Position numbers and translations under genes: made by a program | Shown here: piece after piece, positions 33,901-43,204 of the stretch | Layout: every line of letters starts with the position of its first letter | How positions within the stretch are numbered: the first letter of the stretch is position 1 | Assembly (NCBI GenBank): GCA_948146395.1 | Contig: OX411543.1 | Location: 51,378,017 to 51,442,016 of the forward strand | Direction of reading: 5' to 3' | Length of the DNA stretch: 64,000 nucleotides | Source: Fragum whitleyi | Lineage: Eukaryota > Mollusca > Bivalvia > Cardiida > Cardiidae | Notes under the pieces: model-generated | Seen by the model: only the letters and a program-made list of their open reading frames with translations | The model's database searches: none | Told to the model about the DNA's origin: nothing

Positions 33901-34464
33901 CCTCTGATAAGCGTATAAATCTTAAAAATCTAGTTACGCCTGTTTAAATGCAAACTTCGGCCTGTCTTTAGAGACTTTCAGCCAAAATAGGTCTGCTGGT
34001 TTCCTCAACGGAAATTCTGTTTGAGAGGTAATTTGCCCTCCTGGATCATACGATTGAGCATGACAAATGTTAAACAACCAAAGCTAAGCATAAGAATCAC
34101 TTACCAAGTATACATCGGAACTAAAGCCCGGGACACGTACTCTAACAGGTAAAACTTTCAGCTTTGGTCTCGGCTGTTCCACTCCCTTTTTAGTTTGCTT
34201 TTTGGTTGTAATCTGGTTAGGTAATGACGTCTTTGGTGTGATCTCTTTTGTCGGATGTTCTACTCCCTTTTCTGTTTGCCTTTTGGTTGAAGACTGCTTA
34301 TCTAATAAGACTTTCGATGAAATCTCCTTTGCTTCAAATCTCAGAAAATTCGACATAGTTTGTGGTGAATTCAAGGTATGATAATGTAAATAATATATTG
34401 TTAATACCCAAACAGTCGTACTCCCTACAGTCAATAATAATACCAGGCGTTGAAGTAATTTCAT
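21537..34464 (-). CDS. Gene B: METTL24-like methyltransferase-like protein, six exons, complete
   Basis: On the minus strand the exons are 34464-34105, 30142-30036, 27805-27686, 25135-25061, 24762-24624 and 21842-21537. Together they make 368 codons plus stop with the same phases as gene A (0, 2, 2, 2, 0). Residues ~7-26 form a signal anchor, followed by a basic stem that is 41 residues longer than in A and holds a 27-residue tandem duplication. The conserved blocks are an NMS sequon at N144, the GNDDDGGYVVCE block, DYSFDDG...FDP, and KIDIEGGEW (274-282). Predicted membrane-anchored METTL24-family protein; enzymatic activity is inferred from family only. It converges on gene A, with about 3.5 kb between the stops. 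The exon 5 donor (GTAGCA) is weaker than the others. Confidence 0.88.
21843..22942. other. Intron 5 of gene B, part
   Basis: AT-rich, with a CAGACTGCACATATGTGCAG hairpin near 22425. Nothing coding seen. Confidence 0.4.
22943..24286. mobile_element. Putative ~1.34 kb non-autonomous TIR element
   Basis: Ends ACGTAACGGCAAAAGTTGCC (left) and GGCCAAC-like inverse CAACTTTTGCCGTTACGT (right) form an inverted pair of about 25 bases. The interior is AT-rich and non-coding. No target duplication identified. Confidence 0.45.
24455..24590 (-). mobile_element. Truncated CAGTT MITE beside gene B exon 5
   Basis: TA-CAGTTAGTAACATTGTGAA and ~130 bases of the reverse-copy arm, stopping at about 24590, 34 bases from the exon 5 donor. 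A second MITE-end fragment (CACCTTGTCACTTTCAGGAT) precedes it at 24400-24420. Confidence 0.7.
24624..24762 (-). CDS. Gene B exon 5
   Basis: DGQPDHRHSQLVEFHKLGIG to LLGHEE, 139 bases, after CTTTCAG and before GTAGCA. The donor is non-optimal, but the frame and length match A and C exactly. Its protein differs from gene C exon 5 only at the final residue. A truncated MITE ends about 34 bases beyond the donor. Confidence 0.87.
25061..25135 (-). CDS. Gene B exon 4
   Basis: NRRDYSFDDG and HSFDP, 75 bases, between GATTTCAG and GTATGT. Phase 2 on both sides, identical to gene A. Confidence 0.87.
25279..25718. mobile_element. CATTCGGAACA TIR element
   Basis: CATTCGGAACACCACTCGGC at the left, inverse GGCCGAGTGATGTTCCGAATG at the right with a few mismatches; an internal hairpin (CATTCTCAAAA) near 25530-25555. 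Inserted in intron 3 of gene B. Copies at 39519 and 54519. Confidence 0.75.
26060..26166. mobile_element. Palindromic MITE, GGATGACAAAAC family
   Basis: Right side reads TTTGCACCGTTTTGTCATCC, the inverse of the 378-510 copy's left side; the left side is decayed. Confidence 0.5.
26455..26545. mobile_element. MITE central hairpin fragment (TTCGTCC variant)
   Basis: GAGGGAGGTAATAAATCCTC ... AATTTCGTCCA ... TTTTATCTCCCTTTA resembles only the hairpin part of the CAGTT MITE variant. Confidence 0.5.
26546..27282. other. Intron 3 of gene B, part
   Basis: AT-rich; no gene or clear repeat seen. Confidence 0.35.
27283..27378. mobile_element. CAGTT MITE end fragment
   Basis: TCACTTTGTCAATTTCATGA ... 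GTTCTTAACGG-TA is one terminus with ~95 bases of arm. Confidence 0.6.
27686..27805 (-). CDS. Gene B exon 3
   Basis: YIENIQVVCPRTRHIG followed by the DGGYVVCE block and AYSFG. 120 bases between TATTTTCAG and GG|GTAAGG. The forward-strand reading of this stretch is only a shadow. Confidence 0.88.
27806..28859. other. Intron 2 of gene B, part
   Basis: Contains a short fragment of the GAGCTAA dispersed repeat (GGGCCGATTTCAATGAAAC near 28065) and a GGGTGCACGTCC-rich stretch (28500-28715). No gene found. Confidence 0.45.
28860..29735 (-). mobile_element. CAGTT MITE, reverse copy, split by a nested copy
   Basis: Starts TA-CAGTTAGTAACATCGTGAA at 28860 and runs with an intact hairpin to GTCAATT at 29276. 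The last 17 bases, AACGATGTTGTTAACTG-TA, reappear at 29719-29735 after the nested element. Confidence 0.85.
29279..29716 (+). mobile_element. CAGTT MITE nested in the terminal repeat of another copy
   Basis: Forward copy CAGTTAACAACATCGTGAAA to CACGATGTAACTAACTG, flanked by TA at left and CA at right, inserted into the terminus of the 28860 copy. Strong hairpin at 29378-29443. Confidence 0.88.
30036..30142 (-). CDS. Gene B exon 2
   Basis: NFDTRKYIDEKGR to ELYYR, 107 bases, between ATTCCAG and GTAAG. Same ends and phase as gene A exon 2. A different repeat (30183 onward) begins only about 40 bases upstream of the acceptor. Confidence 0.86.
30876..30937. repeat. CATA microsatellite
   Basis: About 15 CATA units. 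The CMYV-type frames across it are artefacts. Confidence 0.97.
30955..31508 (+). repeat. GAGCTAA dispersed repeat with ~165-base monomers
   Basis: Three monomers carry AAATAAGCCCCGCCCT and ATGGGCCAATCA, then GACGACGCACGACG and the end GAGCACGTTGTGCTCAGGTG followed by AGCTAA. Confidence 0.8.
31864..31930. repeat. 22-base perfect inverted repeat
   Basis: AAGTAACAATTAGTTGACCC and its exact inverse flank a 23-base spacer. Confidence 0.8.
31931..33220. other. Intron 1 of gene B, part
   Basis: AT-rich; a 102-codon minus frame at 32285-32593 has no recognisable domain and no supporting splice context. No gene called. Confidence 0.4.
33222..33642. mobile_element. TIR element with CTAGTG ends (hAT-like?)
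   Basis: Left ACTAGTGTTGAGCAATCGG and right inverse (CCAACCACTAGTG), with TAATCGATAAT-type inverted arms. A central palindrome, TTGTAACTGCCTATA / TATAGGCAGTTACAA, spans 33418-33480. Family assignment tentative. Confidence 0.5.
33680..33900. mobile_element. Hairpin element with CTACAGCTT core, inverse of 16160 copy
   Basis: ACTACAGCTTTTCCAAGCTGTAGT core, with flanks CATTCACCAACGCTCAAAT and AAATCCTCTTTCG matching 16160-16400 in reverse. Confidence 0.6.
34105..34464 (-). CDS. Gene B exon 1: signal anchor and duplicated stem
   Basis: Codes residues 1-120 (MKLLQRL to SSDVYL), phase 0 at CTTG|GTAAGTG. The sequence just upstream of the ATG reads TATTTTCAG-AAG-ATG, so a splice acceptor from an untranslated first exon may sit three bases before the start codon. 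Residues 46-71 and 73-98 are a tandem repeat. Confidence 0.83.
34171..34329 (-). repeat. 81-base tandem duplication inside gene B exon 1
   Basis: Two 26-residue units, KEISSKVLLDKQ...KGVEHP (residues 46-71) and KEITPKTSLPNQ...KGVEQP (73-98), follow each other at a 27-codon period. The DNA shows the same period (GTTCTACTCCCTTTT against GTTCCACTCCCTTTT). It lengthens the basic stem between membrane anchor and catalytic-like domain; gene A lacks it. Confidence 0.85.
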
Positions 34465-34999
34465 CTTCTGAAAATATATTCTTTTTTTTTTTTAAATAGA
34501 TTTCATTATATTTCCGCATATTGACGTATATTTCAATTTAGTTAAAATATTTAACAAAAGGCTTAGAAAGGCCTTATGGATACCAAGTCTTTCTAAAAGC
34601 TCATCTAAAATTCCAGACATCTCACTGATTTAAAAAGAAAGTGCAAGGTGAAAATAACCATAAATGTCTTAGCCTCATTATATAACACCGAATTTTGATT
34701 CAAAATTCTCGTTCACACTGACTATAGTCTTAAGTTTTCATCTGATTATTTTCTAACTTTCTTATACTTATTATACCATCATAAGGATCGTTTCTTTCGA
34801 AAACGGGTCAGATTAGTTAATATCACGAAAATAAAATCCATCTTGCAAATGTAAAAGATTAGATTTACGGGCTTTATGGAATCTATTATTAAGTCTTCGT
34901 GAATACATATGCGCATGGATTTCATACTTTTACAGAATGATTGTTATCCAATGTAAGATTCGTTCCTATAATAATGCTGTATAGTCAGTCAAGTGTTAA

Positions 35000-35411
35000 A
35001 GCCCCAGTCTGCGTTTAGAGTAGAAAATTTAAACATTTTTTTCTTGATTAAGTCTCATGAAAGATGATTTGCAAAAAAATACAAATCAATCGACAATGGC
35101 AGCTTTTTTGTGAAACGCATAATCTGTCGTATAAAGTAAAATATTTAAATGAGATTTTGGTCACGTGATATACGCCCACTCGCACGAGCGACAATGAAAC
35201 GGTATTCAAATTGGAATCCGAAATGTTGCGGGTCATAAATATTCATCAAGTTAGGCCTATCTTTAAATCATCGTTAATCATTTGCATTAACGAATGTTAG
35301 AATGACAAATTCAATATAATCTTTGAGATTAAAAGTCTAGTGTTTGTGTACACAGTCGTCTAAGATCATTGTCTTGCGTTACGGAAATGTTCACGAATAC
35401 AGACGGGGGCT
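35000..35411. mobile_element. piggyBac-like MITE (TTAA target)
   Basis: AGCCCCAGTCTGCGTT at the left and inverse CAGACGGGGGCT at the right, flanked on both sides by TTAA (34996-34999 and 35412-35415). TTAA duplication is the hallmark of piggyBac transposition. No ORF. Upstream of gene B. Confidence 0.82.
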
Positions 35412-35470
35412 TTAAGGAAAATGATAATAATGAAATTTTAATGAAAATTTCTACGAAATATTGTATATAA

Positions 35471-35665
35471 ACAGTTAGTAAAATCGTAAAATTGGCATTT
35501 ACCTCGATCAAAAATATTCTACAACAATCGCTCAATCAAAGCACAATTTACAGGATCCAATCTATTTACTTTTATCACTCCAAACAATACAATAATACAA
35601 AGACGCTTCGAAATGATTCTAAATGATCAACGCTTCATTCATCTCAATAACATCATTGCGCTGTT
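35471..35665 (-). mobile_element. CAGTT MITE fragment
   Basis: CAGTTAGTAAAATCGTAAAA and arm motifs CCTCGATCAAAAATATTCTA; truncated before the hairpin. Confidence 0.55.
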
Positions 35666-35691
35666 TTAGTATCTGTTGTGGATTTTAAGGT

Positions 35692-35841
35692 ATTGTACCC
35701 ATAATAGTTCAACAACATTTCTGAAGTAATAAATTTGAACAGTGTTAACCGAGGTTTCCCGAAACCTCGGTCAACATTGTGAAATATCATGTCTTCCGAA
35801 ACGATGCGGAACTATTATGGGTCCACTACCTTTAAGGGGAC
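35692..35841. mobile_element. Palindromic MITE with CCGAGGTTTCC core
   Basis: Full-length foldback: AACCGAGGTTTCCC / GGGAAACCTCGGTC?-type core and ends TACCCATAATAGTTC / GAACTATTATGGGTC. Other copies at 39256-39413 and 59592-59757. Confidence 0.75.
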
Positions 35842-37040
35842 CGACCTCGATTCTAGAACAAAAAATCTACCCAACAGATTTGGCTCAAACTGTTATATGT
35901 TATTAATCAAAGCGTTACAAGTGATTCAAGACAATAAAAAATATATGTCACCGTGATTGGAAAAAAAATGTGGGTCGTCCAAAAATTTCGTAGATTTAAC
36001 ATGGAGTTGAATGGGAGTTTAGGTAATTTTGGCATAAAATAGATTTTTAAGATATATTCTGCCCAAGAGATTTTCGCAATTTTCTCATATTTTGATGTCA
36101 CAGACTTGCTCTTTTAAAAAATGAAATAAAAAGTATAGGTCACCGTATCATTTATTGAAAGGGACGTTCAAAAAGATCTAATGTTTACTTAAAAACAAGC
36201 ACATGTGTTGAAATTCACAATATTTCCTACTTTGATCACAGACATAAAGATAAAATAAGTATTTATTTTATATTTTTTCTCTCTCTGCAATGTTTAGGGT
36301 AACATAATTTACCCCTATTACAAAAGGGGTCGTCCAAAAAGTATCCAAATTCATTATTTTAGCCATAACTTTCATTTACAATGTCTTTTTTCCCTTATAT
36401 TAGACCGCATTTCTGACTGTTTCGGTTCTAGATTATTTGAATTCATAACAGTTTGCATTGATAAGGACTTTTATGCCGAAAAATTAAATTTCAAAGACAC
36501 GTCTGCATAAAATGAATAAAAGGGTCGTCCCAAAAGCATCCGTTCTACTAAAAAATCAATTTCCAGAACAAGAAATCTGTCCAAGAGATTTCGATTAAAC
36601 TGTAATATGTAATAACTCAGAGTGGTACGAATAAATCAAGACAATAAATTATACGGGTCATAGTAATTGGAAAAGATTGAGGGCCGTTCAAAAAATTTCA
36701 AATTTTAAATTTAGTTGAATTAGAATTAAGACAATTTTGGCATAAAACAGGTTTTAAGACTTATTCTGCCCTAGAGATTTCTGTTATTTTTTCGTATTTG
36801 TTGCCACCGAAATGCTTTTTGAAAATTTGAAATAAAAAATTTTGGTTTTCGTAAAATTTTTGGAAAGGGGCGTTCCAAAAGTACTTTTTTGTCCTAAATA
36901 ACAATGCTATTTGTTCATTTTGAGAATATGTCTTGCAATAAAGACGGATAAAAAGTATTTCCATTTCACCTTTTTTTCTTCCACATACTTTATGGTTAAT
37001 GTATTTTTCCCCCATCACAAAAGGGGTTGTCTCAAAAGTA
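35842..37040. repeat. Direct ~700-base duplication
   Basis: 35850-36170 and 36555-36880 share ordered blocks: AAGAAATCT/AAAAATCT then CCAA-AGATTT, CAAGACAATAAA, TTTTGGCATAAAA, TATTCTGCCC. A GTCGTCCAAAAA motif recurs between them. Non-coding in all frames. Confidence 0.65.
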
Positions 37041-37187
37041 GCTAAAGTGTCTCAAAAGTGATCAACTTCAACCTATCCGAAAATATATTGACTAATCTTG
37101 TTTTGTAAACAAGTGATTTTAATGTATCAACATTGAAATCGTGAGATCAACATAAAAAGTATTGTGTATTAAGATACTTCTTGATTT

Positions 37188-37223
37188 ACAATGCCCCCGT
37201 GGAATTTCGGCGAACATATGGTG

Positions 37224-37258
<35 letters not shown>

Positions 37259-37562
37259 GAACAGTATTTTTTTTAAAGTTTGACCTTGACGGATGACCTT
37301 GACCTTGTCACATGACCTTGACCTTGTCACATGACCTTGACTTTAGTGTACAGCTTTGTATGTCAAATACTTTTGGAAAAAAGGTAAAGGTTAAGTTTTC
37401 GGATAGACGGACGGCCAAACGGACGGACAGACAGACAGACAGACGGACGGATGGACGGACAGACAGACAGACAGACAGACGGACGGGCGGACGGACGGAC
37501 GGACTGACAGACGGACATGAGTAAAACAATATGCCCCGATCTCTCGATACGGGGGCATAAAA
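37188..37562. repeat. Repeat bounded by TGCCCCCG/CGGGGGCA with a GACA/GGAC tract
   Basis: ATGCCCCCGTGG and ATACGGGGGCAT ends enclose repeated GACCTTGACCTTGTCACAT and a compound GGAC/GACA microsatellite (37402-37516). Frames with RTDRQTD or SVRPSV repeats are artefacts. Confidence 0.7.
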
Positions 37563-38699
37563 ATAAGACAAACCTCTACATTCAAAAGATCATTTGGTCA
37601 ACCGACGAAATAAAATGATGAGGCAACGACGTTTTGCGTCCGTAGACTTTTAATAGATTGAAATCCTGAAAAAAAATCCCCCCACCTCCGCCCCCTTCTT
37701 TCCGAGAAAAATCTAGATCCGCGTATGATAATTTGAAATTTTGTGCACGGCCCAGACATTTGTTGTAAACACAAACATCCATACCATGATATTGATGATA
37801 ATGTGCAAAATAAAAAGTTTCCGTGTAAAGGGAAAATACCCTATTAGTGTAAAGTATGTGAAGTTTAAAACGGTTATCTACACTTAGATTTCATTGTTTC
37901 GTCATAGATGGTCAATGACGTCATAATTTCTTGGGATGTTTTTGTTTATAAGATAGGATCAATGTTCTGCACGAAGGTTGAGAAAAGTTTTGAATGTGTT
38001 TCCTCTCGTTCCTGGAAAAGTCTACAGTGAATAATTAGGAAGAGGAATAAGAGGAAGGATTTCAGACTTTTTTGGCGTTTAAAGCTTGATTCATTGAACT
38101 CAAAAGGATTTTCATCTGTTCGTCAATTCTACAAGACTCTGGCATTAGGCGCTAGTCATCGTGTGTACTTGAATGTTGTTGCATAAGATCCAGCATTCAT
38201 CTACAGATGACTGTTGTCTAAGCCGTTAGTCAACTGCTCTGATGTGTTTCTGATCTGCGTCGATGGTGTTAGTGACCTTTCACAAGGTAAAAAAGTTCTG
38301 ATTTTTTGCTGATTTATTTGATTGTTCATCTGACCTACGGAATGTACTAACTCGGTGGGGATAGTACTAGAAAGCATGAGCTAAAGTCGGCGCTGAACGC
38401 CTTTAATCAACGTCATTTGATAACATTTATTTACATTCACTACAAACATACATGCATGTCGAAGGCCTCTTTGAATGACGTCGCACCAAAGCATTGTCGC
38501 AAAAATCGAAAATCAAATAATATTTATTTTCTAACCATTTTGATAGGGAAAATGAAATGTAAATCCACAATTAAAACCTTTTTTTAAGATAACTATTTAT
38601 GAAAACGCATTTTGTCCTTCGAAATTTTTGCTGCCGTAAATCGAATCGAAGTCGGTCTCCTTAAGTCTTTTTGGTCCGTGAAGACTCACAAACAGAAAA
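37563..38699. other. Intergenic sequence
   Basis: No gene, RNA or clear transposon recognised. Confidence 0.4.
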
Positions 38700-38870
38700 G
38701 TACGTATGATTTATGAAACGGGGAGGGTAAAATATCGCTAATTTGGACGAAATAAGCGATATCTTATAACCTCCTTTGCTTTTCGCTCGAGACTCATTCA
38801 CTACTCTTTCAATTTTATCAGAGACCATTCTATAATCATTCACCCGTAAAATTTCACGATTTACCTATCA
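38700..38870. mobile_element. CAGTT MITE fragment, TTCGTCC hairpin variant
   Basis: GGGAGGGTAAAATATCGCTA ... TTGGACGAAATAAGCGATAT ... CCTCC hairpin, followed by ~100 bases of arm to AAATTTCACGAT. One hairpin half is shortened. Confidence 0.6.
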
Positions 38871-39255
38871 ATAAAAGCCAGCTCCCAGGTTCTTAGTTAC
38901 TGTTTAATTCATTTAGGTATACCATTCGTTTTTATCACTTCATCTCATCAGATATCAAATCACCCCTACCCCATTCTAAAAACATGACCACTGATTGGCC
39001 AGTCAGAGGAAAATAAGCTGATGAAATTAATCACTTTCTCTTGCTGTGTTGCTCATTTCATAATACTCCAGATCAGTGGGACGGGGGTCAGGCTTCTATC
39101 AGTACCTACATCATGACAGTGCCTTCCGTCAGATCCGTCAAAGAATGATTGCATCATTATAAAAATGCGTTTCTTTCGGAATGCAATCAGAACCGTCAAG
39201 TATCAGAGAAAGAAATGATTCATCAACAGTTAAAAAATCGTAGTAAATTTACTTA

Positions 39256-39413
39256 ATGTAGTTGACCCGTAAAAGTTTCGTAAACTAATGAACTTTCACA
39301 TTGTTGACCGAGGTTTCCTAATGTAAATCATTAGGAAACCTCGGTTTACACTGTTAAAGTCAATTACTTCCGAAACGTTGTTGAACTATTTAGGGTCTAC
39401 TACCTTAATGAAT
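39256..39413. mobile_element. Palindromic MITE with CCGAGGTTTCC core
   Basis: GACCGAGGTTTCCTAATG / CATTAGGAAACCTCGGT core within TTGACCCGTAAAAGTTTCGT and GAACTATTTAGGGTCTACTA ends. Confidence 0.75.
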
Positions 39414-39518
39414 TATTTCATGTAAAAGGCTTCGATAAGATTTACTTTAAACCTATAGAGTACAATTTGATTTTTTAAAAGGGTTGCTCTGTTTGTAGAA
39501 ATGGTCAGGTCTGTCTAC

Positions 39519-39801
39519 ATTCGGAACATCACTCGGCCATTTCCGTAAACTGCAACAGACCTCGGATGTATGTTACGCGGATCTAAAGATATTTATGTAA
39601 GGATATGATAGTTTCATGTCAGTGACTTAAACGAGTAGCGTTGGCGACGTCGAATATTTTCACCCAAAGTTTCGAGGGCTTACGCCATTTTAACTGACGT
39701 CATCGAGTTTTTCCTAGGTTTTCCCGTAATTTTTAAAAATAGTCCGTCTATGTTCATCCGAGGTTGATCGTGAGATTGGCCGAGTGGTGTTCCGAATGGT
39801 C
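39519..39801. mobile_element. CATTCGGAACA TIR element
   Basis: CATTCGGAACATCACTCGGC left and inverse GCCGAGTGGTGTTCCGAATG right; interior shared with 25279 and 54519 (CTGACGTCATCGAGTTTTTCC inverse block). Confidence 0.75.
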
Positions 39802-39952
39802 TGTATAGTGTCACAGAACAATGGACCTAATTGAAATATTTGATCTATAATACAAGAAAATATGCGCAATGGCGTCACTGGGTAATTTAAGCTGTTTTAT
39901 TCAGACAAACCAAAAAGAAAAGTTTTTTTAGACTTATCCTATTTCAAAGAAG

Positions 39953-40221
39953 CACCGCCGTGATAGCGCAGTCGTTAGAACTTCGGACTATCATACAAAG
40001 GTCCTGGATTGGATTCCCGACGGCGGCACTTGTTCTTTCCGACTATTTGTCTTCTAACAATTGGTTTAAAATCGTTGGCCTATGTAGGATAGCAGCTGGA
40101 TGCTAGGAATGGATGTACTGGTGTGTGTAAATTATACCAGGAATCTATTGATAGGTGCTCCAGCCGCCGCGATATATTTGCAAGGTTGTTGGAATCAGCG
40201 TAAAACTCATTTCAAACCAAA
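39953..40221 (+). mobile_element. tRNA-derived SINE, copy 2
   Basis: CACCGCCGTGATAGCGCAGT with a degenerate B box GGATTGGATTCCC, the GCTCCAGCCGCCGCG block, and a 3' end CATTTCAAACC. Possible 9-base duplication TTCAAAGAA (39943-39951 and 40222-40230). Confidence 0.8.
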
Positions 40222-41423
40222 TTCAAAGAATTTAAACCGCAAAACGATATGCGTTCAAATTATGAATGGACTGCAAAATACTTAAGAAAGCATATATTTT
40301 ATTATTTTCTTATTTTGAAAAAAAAAAAGACTTTTCTTGTTTTACGAATATATAGTTCTGTATTTAGAGTTTGAATCTAAGATGTTTGTCAATTTTATTG
40401 TAATTTAGGCTGTTTGTCCAAGATAACTGAACATTTATCAGGAATCCTCGCTTGTTTTAGTTGTATCACAGTTTTCATAGGCTTCTCATTAAACTTGCTC
40501 AGTATGATTGCTTAACCATAAGAATACTTATTTTCGAAATGTAAAGAAACCCTCTTTTACACTGTAATTTCCCAGGCTGTTACCGATTTTCATAAATTTG
40601 CACACAATGACTTTACCCTTGGAAAAATTTTACTTTGAAAAATTGGTTCAGACTCTTCAATTGTCACAGGAATGGCCTCATGAAACATTTTTTTAAAATA
40701 AATTTGCTTGTATGAACATAGGTTTCGTTTTTTGTTTTCTTTTTGGTTTCTTTTTTTTTTGTTCATCAATATAATTGACAAAGTGGTATACCATATGACC
40801 TTTAGAATATGTTAAAAAATCTCAAAAATTACAAAAAACTTTTCACAATATAAGTACTTATACATTTAAAAAATCAAAATACATGTTTGATTACTCTTAG
40901 AAATACTGGACCAAAAGGTTTCAAGTATAAAGATATGATACGATAAATATTTATATTTTGTTTTAACAGTGTTTTAATTTAGGTGACTTCTTACATAATT
41001 ATATTTCAATCAACACTATCAGTTCATAGGCTTTCATGTTGTCAGTAGAGCGTCTCATGCCCTCATGAGCTTTAATTCTAAACCGAGCAGTCATCGCGCA
41101 TTTTTATGAACAGAAACGCTGTTTTTTAAAGACATATTCTTTATTGATACAAAAGACCGTGTAGTCTAAAAAATATCTCTCCACACCCAAAGCTATTCTA
41201 TCTGATTACCTCGCTCATCAATCTATTCATTACAATCTTGAATGCTACGGAATTGCTGAAAACGTTTTGCAGATTTATTAACAATCTTAATACTCTAAAC
41301 ATTCGATAATTTCGATAATTTCTTTAGCTTAATTTTGAAAATATCTTGACCGAAAACATATAAACACTTATATTTGTAGTTCTCAAAAGGCCGATTATAA
41401 ATTTATAATACGTACTTAGTGTT
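40222..41423. other. Intergenic sequence
   Basis: AT-rich. No gene or clear repeat recognised. Confidence 0.4.
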
Positions 41424-41530
41424 TTGTATAAAAAAAATATCTAACGAGGTTGGGAGAATTGATAAGTGTCGAGGCTCTGCCGAGACAATTATCAATTTTC
41501 ACAACCGAGTTAGATAATTTTTTTCATACA
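41424..41530. repeat. Foldback repeat (CTCGGCAGAGCC core)
   Basis: TTGTATAAAAAAAATATCTAA ... GAGGCTCTGCCGAGAC ... TTAGATAATTTTTTTCATACAA folds over about 100 bases. Related hairpins at 52440-52525 and 62390-62485. Confidence 0.65.
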
Positions 41531-42623
41531 ATACAATAGGTACGTATTATATTCATCTTATAACCTCTATTTGCCTTGTTTTCATCGATGTTTCTAACAG
41601 AAATGCAAGTTTCCATAAATAACCACATTATATCATTGTTCTAAAAATAACTATGTGATATCATAGAAAATATCATACGGGATGTTACTTCACGGTTATT
41701 TGTATAGTTATAAGATAAGATAAGCTATCTTATTTTGTTACATGCATCATGCAAACTTTTCTCAATTCACGCATTCATTTCCACTACAAAATCGTTCAAG
41801 AACCATTTAACCTATCGATTTCAGTATGTTCCCAACAATAACACTTTTCAAGACAAAGATCACGTTGATTTCAAGCACAATAACTCCATCGCTTGTATAA
41901 ACATACCTTTGTATGATGGAAAAGTTGCAAAATAACTTGAATTCAGTGAATTCTATTTCTTTGGTATGTATTTAAAAAATCGATTAACAAATGTGGTAAG
42001 TCTTACAAAAAGGGATCATCCGTAAAACGGATGTTTGAAAAAGCAATTTGATATAGTAGAGGTTAACCAGAGGTAGCACTCTAAAGATTCTTATACGGGA
42101 AGGGAGAATGACCATCTTAGATTCAGAAAACCATTGAATTGCTGAAAATTAAGCTCCTTCACAGCCTGCGCCATCAGCGCAGTCTGACTAAATCGAAATG
42201 TTTCGTACTACGTTCATTTTCTCTTTTTTGTCTGGCGGGTCAAATTTGAAAATCTGTTACAGCAGATGTTACATATATATTAACTGTTCGATTTTCCACA
42301 ATTAATCATTTGAATACAAAGCTTTGTTTTCTTTCACGCACCAAATACAGCAGCATTGTCCGTCTGTCCGTTTATCTACCATTCGTCCGGAGAATTACTT
42401 CTTCATTTATGGAGGAAACTCTAAATTACTCGGTTTGGATTTTTTTTTAACATCATTTTTTATGTATAACTTGAAAATGTATCTAGACTTAAGCGAACTA
42501 TGTCAAACGTGAAAATAGAGTTTGCCCAGACATTTTCATCAACAACGATTTTCTAAAATGCCACTTTTCTTTTTACATGAGAATATGATGTCCTGTTGTA
42601 AAATTCATTCAAAACCTAAATTC
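41531..42623. other. Intergenic sequence
   Basis: AT-rich; a remnant of the TGTGACC element (GCGCAGTCTGACTAAATCG) near 42175-42250. No gene seen. Confidence 0.4.
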
Positions 42624-42638
42624 GAGTTTTGCTGTAAA

Positions 42639-42917
42639 TTTGTTTGTTTGTTTGAATGGGTTTAACGCCGCTTTCAACAATCTCGCAGTTATATCGCGGC
42701 GGCCGGAGCACCTAACAATGGATTCCTGGTGTTTCTTTAACCCGTACTACCATTACACCCTTTCCTAGCCTCCGACTGCTATCTCACATAGGTTTACGAT
42801 TATCTACCCATTGGTGAGAGACAAACGTCGGAAATGATATTTGCCGCCACCGGGGATCGAGCCCACAACTTCCAGATTGGAAGTCTTATGCCTAACCAAC
42901 TGCGATATAGTTGCGGC
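42639..42917 (-). mobile_element. tRNA-derived SINE, copy 3
   Basis: Minus strand GCCGCAACTATATCGCAGTT, B box GGCTCGATCCC, AGGCTAGGAAAGGGTG, and a 3' end AAGCGGCGTTAAACCC plus a CAAA tail. Flanked by GAGTTTTGCTGTAAA (42624-42638) and GAGTTTTGTTGTAAA (42919-42933). Confidence 0.87.
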
Positions 42918-43204
42918 TGAGTTTTGTTGTAAAGCTAAGGGGAGAGTAATTGGTAGTCATTAAATTATCTAATATATACACAAAGAATCAAAGCGCTAAA
43001 AGCGCTGAAGGCCTGGTTTATAAAGAGGCAAGGTGACATTTGAAGGCATGCACTCAAATTTTTGAATCTTTTTAGCAAGACTTTTGTAAGCGAGGGAAAC
43101 CAAGGGTTCCGTTTTCCTATAGAGATCGTAAGCCATATTCCCTACTCACTTCAAAGGAAAAATGTCAAACGGTGTGCTCACTATATAGTCCGTCACAAAA
43201 ACTA

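Noticed and set aside
37308..37585. Frames with RTDRQTD and SVRPSV repeats
   Set aside because: Translations of the GACA/GGAC tandem tract.
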